From contig WIDE01000045.1 in NCBI GenBank assembly GCA_015039315.1, positions 43,667 through 107,666 of the forward strand: a stretch of DNA of 64,000 nucleotides, in the 5' to 3' direction. This DNA comes from Clavulina sp. PMI_390 (Eukaryota > Basidiomycota > Agaricomycetes > Cantharellales > Hydnaceae). The translations under genes were made by a program, and so were the position numbers. Below the pieces are notes generated by a model. That model was not told the DNA's origin, searched no databases, and worked only from the letters and a program-made list of their open reading frames with translations. Shown piece by piece: positions 56,911 through 64,000 of the stretch (positions within the stretch are counted from its first letter, which is position 1; each line of letters starts with the position of its first letter).

Positions 56911-59153
56911 CTACAAGTCTTTCCCACCGTTCCTGAATCCGGCCAGGGCAGTCTTGTACGGGCCCCAGACCTCTCCGTACTTCTCAAGGAGTCCCTTCAA
57001 TTCCGCCTGTTGCTCAACCTATATTGCGCCACCCCAATTAAGATGGATTTCAGCAGGTATCCAACATCAACAATAATCAGGGGAAAGTCCAACGCACCAA
57101 GTTCCAGGGCTTCTCAGCGTACACATCGTCGAATATACCCTTCAAGCTTGGCCGCTTCAGCTTCTCCGCCTCCTGGAACGCCTTGAGGACTTCGCGCTTC
57201 TGTTTGGTCTTGAGAGCCTCCTCTTCCGCGTCTGACCACCACCCCTTGGCTTCCATATACTTGCGCATCCGATGGAGTGGGTTGTCTGCATTAGTAGACT
57301 TAATTAGCGAGGCTCTACCCGTTAGGAGTACTGGAGAAAAGAATTAACCTATTCGCTTCCAGTCTTCCACTTCCTGTCGCGCCCGATACGCAAATGAATC
57401 ATCGGAAGTAGAATGGTGACCCACTCTACGGTACTGGTGAGTTTCCTGGCATCCCCTAGACGACGCTACAATAATACGGGCGTACCGGTAGGTCATTGCC
57501 TCGATTAGCACGGGCTTGCTGCCCTCAATCGCGCGACGGCGAGCCTCCTTGACTGCGCTGTAAACAGCAAGGATGTCGTTGCCGTCGACTCGGATAGTGT
57601 CTATACCATAGCCTGGTCCCCGCGATGCGATACCGTCGCCCTTGTACTGCTCGGCAGACGGGGTAGAGATAGCGACTGGCGGTTATGGCAGAATGAGCTT
57701 CCGCCCAGCTCAACAGTACACATTGAAACTCACAGCCATTGTTTCTACAGAAGAACAATAATGCTGAGCATCACACAGCTATCAGTATCAGAATATTCTT
57801 GGCGTGCCAGAATGAAGCAAAACGTACGTCCACCCAAAACGCTCGCCATATTGAGCCCAGCGTGGAAATCTCCCTCAGATGCGGCACCTACATGCCATTC
57901 ATTCGTCATCCCAGAGAAATGTATCATAAGGAGTCGAAGCATGATTTCACACACCTTCGCCAAAGTACACGATTGCACAGTTCTTGTCTCGTCGTTCAGG
58001 GTCCCGTCGCAAGGCATAGGCTACTCCGGCGGCTTGAGGGATCTGGGTGGCCAAGGGCGAAGATATCGTGTGGAAGTGGTGCTTGGGCGAGCTGTAATGC
58101 TACAAATGACGGAGATACATATGAAACACTGTACGGACACGAAGGGATTTGCAATAGACGCACCACAGGCATCTGACGACCTTTGCTCATGTCGTGCTCG
58201 TTGCTGAGGCATTGAGCCATAAGCATGTCAAGGCTTGCATGGCGCCATATCAGCACACCCATCTCACGATATTGCCCTAACACTCTAAAGTGCCCAAATG
58301 AGCTATGGAGATCCATGACATCAAAAAGTTCAGGTAACTCACTCATCGGTTGGATCAAGAGCGGCTGCGCTACCAACGATACTAGCCTCTTCTCCATGCT
58401 TTTCATGAGTGTTAGCGCCAGAGATATCATCTCAATCCATGATTGAGTACAGCATCTTGCAACTTACAGCAGTCATCTGTAGGTAATGAATCAGAATGAG
58501 CACGCGTAGTGAGCTTCACCGGGAGAAAGCACTAACATAAAAGCTAATTTTCCCCTGTCTCTGCACATTGTATAGCAGGTTGTCCATAGCTGGTAATATG
58601 TCTATATCCCTCCATTTAGCAAGGACTGTTGTAGAGCCACGGAAACAGAGCGGTAACTCTACGCACTCATGGTCTCATATAGCCTTCTCGCAAAAGCCTC
58701 GTCGATCTATCCATCGCCCAATCGTTCAAAGGTCAGCTCAGTTTAACATGATTGCGCGCGTCCCGTCCCGCGAGCCTCCACATGATTGAATGGAGAGTAC
58801 GTACCTCGGGAGCCACCGCATCCTGCACAACAGACCCACTCCCATCCAGTATTCGAAAAGTTGGGATCAAAGCTTCGTTCAACACAGAGTTGAAAAAGTG
58901 CATCTGGGGCGTGAGGGCAGAGGCTGGTGCGCCGGGCAGAGAGCCTGAGGATGTTGATGTGCCAGAGCTAGGGCCACTAGCTGTCGAAGCGTCATGCGCG
59001 AGACCCTTCCATGATTCCTCCATGAGAGACATTCTCGAAGGCACCAAAAAATAAAAGCCCAAATGAACGTACCCGTCTCCAAAGCCCCCTCGTGGCAGCT
59101 CGCGCACTCAAAGTCGAGCTCGATCGCGCAACAACATATCTCAAAGAACTCAT
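56911..59153 (-). CDS. Branched-chain 2-oxoacid dehydrogenase E1 subunit alpha, mitochondrial
   Basis: Fourteen exons on the minus strand: 59153-59073, 59017-58805, 58706-58667, 58601-58537, 58476-58468, 58398-58343, 58284-58163, 58099-57955, 57887-57828, 57763-57734, 57675-57486, 57425-57350, 57285-57098, 57018-56911. They sum to 460 residues. The ATG at 59153 gives a textbook mitochondrial presequence rich in Arg, Ser and Ala ([20 protein letters not shown]). Conserved blocks: [32 protein letters not shown], thiamine-diphosphate motif [18 protein letters not shown] to FFCRNNGFAISTP, and the phosphorylation loop [12 protein letters not shown]. With E1 beta, E2 and E3 it oxidatively decarboxylates the 2-oxo acids of valine, leucine and isoleucine. 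Exon 5 has only 9 nt. Confidence 0.96.
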
Positions 59154-59981
59154 CGTCGGTGGATTCGACTAGCACGAGCGAGTGGGACACGTCGTAAGTT
59201 GAGTTATATGCCTCTACAGATAGGCACTGGTGGTGTGTTCAAGCTGAAAGGGTTCTTCCCCAACTGGAACGAAAGTTTGTGTTGCGCGCTGCCCGGTCCC
59301 GGGTTTGAGGTCACGCGGTGGGTCGTCGGATGCTCCCCACGACCCAGGTCACGAACGTTGGCAAATCTACACACAAGTTTCAGGTCACATTGCACTATTT
59401 TCTGGACCCTCAAAAAGTATTACGACAACAACAGTGTGTATAGCAATACATATGGAATGCTAGGTGCGTTCGCATACGGGAGCGTACCTGGACTATTACG
59501 AGGAGTGCAAGTAGATACAGACGCAAATGTGCATGTATCCAGACATGCACAAATTTGCGCGGACGGCGAAGAGAGGCCCAAAAATTGGGATGCGGAATAA
59601 AAAGAGTTACTGCTACTGATCGCAGAAGCGCATATGGGATGTGTTGCGGCCCAATAAACAACAGCGCATGAGAATGAAAGCGTCCGTTCATGAGCAGAAT
59701 AACGATTACCAAAGAATAGAGTAGTTGAGTGGGGAGAAGGAATCTTTTTAGACAAAACAAGAAAGGAAATAGAAAGAAAAAAAGAAAGTGGCAGTTCCCT
59801 AAAACGCCAGTCACTACAATCAGGACTTGGGGTTGTTAGTTGCCGGCTATGTTAGGAATGGAAACGGAACGAAAAGCAACGACATGTCAGATGACAGAAT
59901 CAACGAAGTGATAAGAAATATGGAGGAAAAAAAGAACAAAAAAGAAGAGGTGGAGTGGCCTCCCTAACTATTGTATAAATA
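59154..59981. other. Intergenic region upstream of BCKDH E1 alpha
   Basis: About 830 nt between the E1 alpha start and the stop of the PH-domain gene (both minus). It should contain the E1 alpha promoter and the PH-gene 3' UTR. Frames of 100-134 codons on the minus strand around 59410-59814 are Phe/Leu-rich with no domain and reflect composition. Confidence 0.5.
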
Positions 59982-62900
59982 TCAATAGTTAGCAGGCCGG
60001 ACCTGGGGTAACGGGCGCACGTGTGCAGTAGGTGGGTGTATCGAGTAAGTGGAGGCGGTGGGGACAGTGGGCAGCAAGCGAGCATTGGCGTGGGCAGGAA
60101 GCGGAGGCATAGGAGGTGGAGGTTGTGGGGTTACGGAAGGAAGAGGCGCGTGCGATGACCCAGGGGTGTCCATGCTGAGGAAGGAGTTGAAGGGACTGGA
60201 ATCTTCTGCGCCAGCTCGTTGACGTGATGAAGTTGGGGGTGCAGCAGCGGGTTGGTATTGGTAGCCATTGTACCCAGTGGCAGGCGCAGAGACTCGACGA
60301 GAGCTACGCTCACGGTATGCGGAAGGTACAGTCACGGGTGGTCTCGATCGATCCCTTTCTCTTTCGAAACCTGGACCCACATCATTGTAAAGGTCAGAGC
60401 CTGACGATCCGTTCCGCTTCTTGGTACGGCTCGACGAGGTCAGGTTGGACTCTCCAGGAGTCGGAGGAAGCCCTCCAGATGGCGCAGGTCGAGGAGGCGG
60501 CAAGGCTGACAACCGTCCAGGCTTGCGCTCTCCATCAATACCCACAGGAGTTCGATATGGAGAACCAGACTCATCCTGCGACGTCCGCCTAGAAGGTGGG
60601 CTCGACATATCTGATGGCGTCCCATACGGAGAGTGTTGGGAAGAGGTCGATGGTGTGACGTACGGATGCTGATTGAAAGAGCCAGCCCCATTCGCCATCG
60701 CGATGGCAGTCGCAGCGGACCACGGTTCGTATCCTCCCTGTTTGGACGAGGCTCTCCCGCTCGCATCCATCAGCGCCGCATCGTACTGAGTACGAGAAGT
60801 ACCATTAGACAGCTGACTGCGCATGCTGTGGCTCGAAGGACGTATACTTGCCGGCGGTGAGGTACCGTTCTCGCTACCCGGGCCGCCAAACGTGGTGCTT
60901 GGCCGCCCTGAGGGTCTACGGCTGCGAGTGGGGCTTGCTGGCATCCCAATGGGGTACGAAGGATACCCTGAAGGCGACGTGGCGCGCTGATAGTCCCGGC
61001 TCGACCGAGGTGACCCAATACTACCAGCGTAAGGTAAGACACCAACGGGAGGCTCTGGCGGTAATCCTTTGGGAGGCGGCGGCATAGGTGGCAGAGCAGA
61101 GGTACGTCGTCGAGAGCTCGAGCGTTCAGACCCTCGAGCATATTCGTCACGCTCGCGAGAGGAAGAAGCAGAAGATGTCCTCGTCCGACTGCTAGCCCCT
61201 CTAGAGACTGCTCCATCTCTAGGTTCCTCTTCTAGTATATCTCCAAACATTTGTCTATTTGGGATATCCCGAGGAGTGATAGTGTTATTCCTGGACCTCG
61301 ACGTGCCCTGCGATAGCTGAGAATGAGATGTCGGTACAGCAGGAAACAGTGCCGAAATCGGTTGTCCATTGCGTTGTTTCCATCCTGATTCTGACCCCGT
61401 ATCTGAATCAAGGTCTAGATGGCTGAACAGCCGGGCTGATGAGCTTGTAGTGTTGGAACGGCGAGGGGGAGGGGAAAGGGAAGAGGGACCAGGAGAACCA
61501 GAACGTGCTGGGGGACCAGCTGTGTCTTGTAAAGCGATTGATGACATTAGATGAGAGACGTTAGCTTGTCCATGCATTCGGTTCATACTGGAGGGATCCA
61601 GGGACATGACACGCATAGGGTCTCGTTTCGGAATTGGCGGTGGCGGTGATACAACAGAAGTTTGAGAAGTAAGCGGGACAGCCTGCATACTTTGATGCTT
61701 GTATGCGGATGATGCTCCAGCATGCCCGTTTGCCGGAGCTGGGGCGGAGCCGGTCAGGGCTTCAAGGGCACGGGCACGCTCGTGTTCTTGTGTTGAAGTA
61801 GAGGCTGATCGGTCGTGCCCGAGGCGTCGGAAATGAGCCAGAGGCGAACTGGGGCGAGGTTGCTGGGTTGGGGCAATGTTCTCGACTGGTCGTTTATGGA
61901 TGAGCGTTTTGGATTCGCGAAGGCTGTTGGTTCGGACGGGTGGAGCGAGCGGCTTCTCTGGGAAGTTTCGGGCGATAGTATTGACCACAGTTCTAGAGGA
62001 GAAGATAAGCTGGTTAGGAAGCGTTCTGGAGGCTAGGAAAGTCAATGTGCAATACCTTTGGTCAATGATCTCCTTCTCCACCCTCAACAACCAGTTACCT
62101 AACACATCGGCATTGCCAAGCTGGATCAGCCAAGACATCTCCTGTCCTGACGTAACAGCGTTGTGTTGGACCACAGCCCCGTTGGCAAACCCAGAAACGT
62201 GCAACACATGTCTACGGTCGCCTACTTCTGGGATCTCAGCGCCTGCTGGAGTAACAGTGCTCAGAACGGTAATATGAAGGCGGTCAACCTCGACGTCGTC
62301 GGAGTGCATCCCCTTGAATACGTGCAGCTGGATGGATTGGGATGACCGAATTAGCATTCATTATAAACGGATCACGAATGGTGTTGTGAGTACTCACAGT
62401 GTCTTTGCGAACAGTGGTTGAATAGCCCTGTGGTCCATAGACGCTCATCACCACCTGCCGGGACTTCCAGCTCTTCTTTGGCCACATAGACGCCACTCCG
62501 GGAGTTGTCTGATAAAGCTGGGCGGGGGCTGATAATGCAACACTCCCCTTCAGGGCACGCCATGTGCAAGGGAATGCAGGCAATGAAGCCTCCGGCGAAG
62601 CATCCAGATACGGTGTGGTGGGAGACGGAGGTGGCATGCCAGAGAGAGCGGCAGGGGGACGGAGGTAGGCCTGGTCCGTACTTGATCTCGGGATTTGGTT
62701 CGCCGAATTATATGAGGTGCTTCCATTGGCATTGGGTGAGGGATGAACGTGTCCCGCATGAGATGAGCGCTAGATGAGACAAAGAATAGAGCGGATGAGC
62801 ATATGCCAATCTATCAGTAAACTTAATCATGAGCGAAGGACATTACCAAGGGAACAGCGCTCGATAGCGGAGGGGTCATGCCAATACTCCTTGCGGCATT

Positions 62901-63592
62901 ATCCCGGAGTATCACGAGCTCGCGATCTGCATCTGTATCTTTCTCGTTCTCGGTGAATGAGAGATTCAAAAAGTCGTCTTGCCGATGAATGTCGATTGTT
63001 GGGGTCGGGGGGTCCAGGGGCTTGGGAGCTTCAGCGGTGTCCGCAGACACACGGCTTGCGTTGGACGACTTGCGAAAGATTTTCTCACGGCTGCGGGCAA
63101 AGAGCGAGAGAGAGGATGACCGCTCGCGCGAATTGTGTTGTTGTTGTGGGGTATTGGAACTAGGGCCTGTCGTAGGTGGTTTCGAATGCGAGCCTCGATC
63201 AAAGTTGAGCTGTCGATAAGTAGGATTTGCGCTGAGTATCTGGGAAGATGTCGAGGCATTCGAGCCAGACCCTATTAGGGGGAGGAGGATTTGAGACGCT
63301 GGTAACTCTTGGAGCGGATGTGCCAGGTACGTACTGTCTCTATTGGATGCAGCAGGCTTTTCAGCACCTCTTCGGGCAGCGACGGTGGGGTTTTGTGCGG
63401 GGGTATCGAATGAGGCAGCACGATTCATCGCACTGGAGGTCGTGCCGGAGAAAGCCGCTCCATTCTGAGTCCTCTGCGTCGCAGTTACGAAGGTATTCAG
63501 CAAAAGTCTTTTGTGACGGAAAGAATTCGGCAGAAAGAGAGACTCACTGCATCGGACGTCGAGGTTTTCCGCGCACGGCCAAAAAGCGGCAT
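59982..63592 (-). CDS. PH-domain protein with long low-complexity C-terminus
   Basis: Six exons on the minus strand: 63592-63548, 63473-63335, 63271-62847, 62769-62398, 62327-62056, 61992-59982. They sum to 1087 residues. The ATG at 63592 (MPLFGRARKTSTSDA) is the only one in its frame. After a Ser/Thr-rich N-terminus and a basic stretch (SLSLFARSREKIFRK), a pleckstrin-homology-like domain lies at about residues 270-420. It runs from CTWRALKGSVAL through WKSRQVVMSVYG, VFKGMHSDDVEVDRL and RRHVLHVSGF to the C-terminal helix SWLIQLGNADVLGNWLLRVE. PH domains bind phosphoinositides or proteins at membranes. The last 650 residues are Ser/Pro/Arg-rich with polyproline runs (PALPPMPPPPKGLPPEPP), probable SH3 or profilin ligands. 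Possibly a cortical or polarity protein; the name is not recognised. Confidence 0.75.
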
Positions 63593-64000
63593 TCGCTGAG
63601 ACAACGAGGGTCGCTCCGCCGTCGACGCTCGCCTTTTGAATCCGACCGAGTTGTTGAGGACACTGTGCTTTGGTTGACTTATTTGGTCGTGTGCCGTCGG
63701 TCCCGGCACAAATAATAACCCAAATCGGGAACGATTTTCTCATCTCGTGCTCCCTGGGTGGAGCCACGTTTCATGGTGACGACACGGCGATAAATCTCTC
63801 AGCCCCTAACCATCGATCAGCTTCGTCGTGAGGCATTCTCCCTGGAGATCAGATTTGGTTTCCTGGCAACGGATGCGGGCTGGGGAGAGTGTGCCGTGTT
63901 GACCACTTTCACAATTGAATTGCAGCTGGGTGCTGGGGTGCCGTAGTGTGTGTACAGGCGAAAAATAGGGAGAGTAAAAAACCGAAAACACAAGGAAAAT
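63593..64000. other. Region upstream of the PH-domain gene
   Basis: About 400 nt at the right edge, probably promoter and 5' leader of the PH-domain gene. No TATA-like element or other gene seen. Confidence 0.4.

Noticed and set aside
58879..59190. Start of BCKDH E1 alpha at 59190 in another frame
   Set aside because: That frame gives an acidic, Cys-rich N-terminus. The ATG at 59153 gives a classical mitochondrial presequence and the correct phase into exon 2.

Overview
The window is nuclear DNA of a filamentous basidiomycete, most probably an Agaricomycete. Genes are dense and lie on both strands. Coding regions are cut by many short introns (mostly 45-110 nt, GT-AG) and several very small exons. 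The protein families point the same way: F-box and leucine-rich families, a PAS-GATA white-collar-type factor, paired fungal HMG-box factors, a DUF7918-type protein and a KIN4-type kinase. I spliced the genes by hand. For 18 of the gene models the exon lengths sum to an exact number of codons, so exon borders are given. No rRNA, tRNA, CRISPR array or complete transposon was recognised.

Layout. 56-2403: intact F-box protein of a family with two more copies at 31.5-36.6 kb. 4.9-6.3 kb: fatty acid elongase. 7.7-11.2 kb: DENND6-type Rab exchange factor. 12.6-16.9 kb: two tandem HMG-box factors. 17.5-24.2 kb: compact housekeeping block with a Maf-type nucleotide pyrophosphatase, HUS1 checkpoint clamp subunit, V-ATPase subunit e and a ZC3HC1/Rsm1 zinc-finger protein. 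25.3-31.2 kb: 183-residue protein with a SAP-like C-terminus, single-exon F-box protein, PTPA (PP2A activator) and a DUF7918-like protein. 31.5-36.6 kb: two damaged copies of the F-box family in tandem. 37.4-40.1 kb: small Ser-rich protein and an F-box/LRR protein. 40.9-46.8 kb: KIN4-type kinase divergent from MND1, the meiotic recombination factor. 48.9-53.4 kb: PAS-GATA (WC-2-type) factor, with 3.5 kb free of recognised genes upstream. 56.9-59.2 kb: mitochondrial BCKDH E1 alpha. 60-63.6 kb: PH-domain protein.

The genes do not form one pathway; this is an ordinary chromosomal arm segment. Themes are genome maintenance and meiosis (HUS1, MND1), signalling (KIN4, PTPA, PH protein), membrane traffic and organelle acidification (DENND6, V-ATPase e), metabolism (elongase, BCKDH, Maf) and transcription (HMG pair, PAS-GATA). 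Several neighbours are divergent pairs with 160-480 nt between start codons. The most distinctive feature is the three-copy F-box/putative beta-propeller family: one copy is intact, and each of the other two has a single-nucleotide reading-frame problem. Three introns use GC donors.
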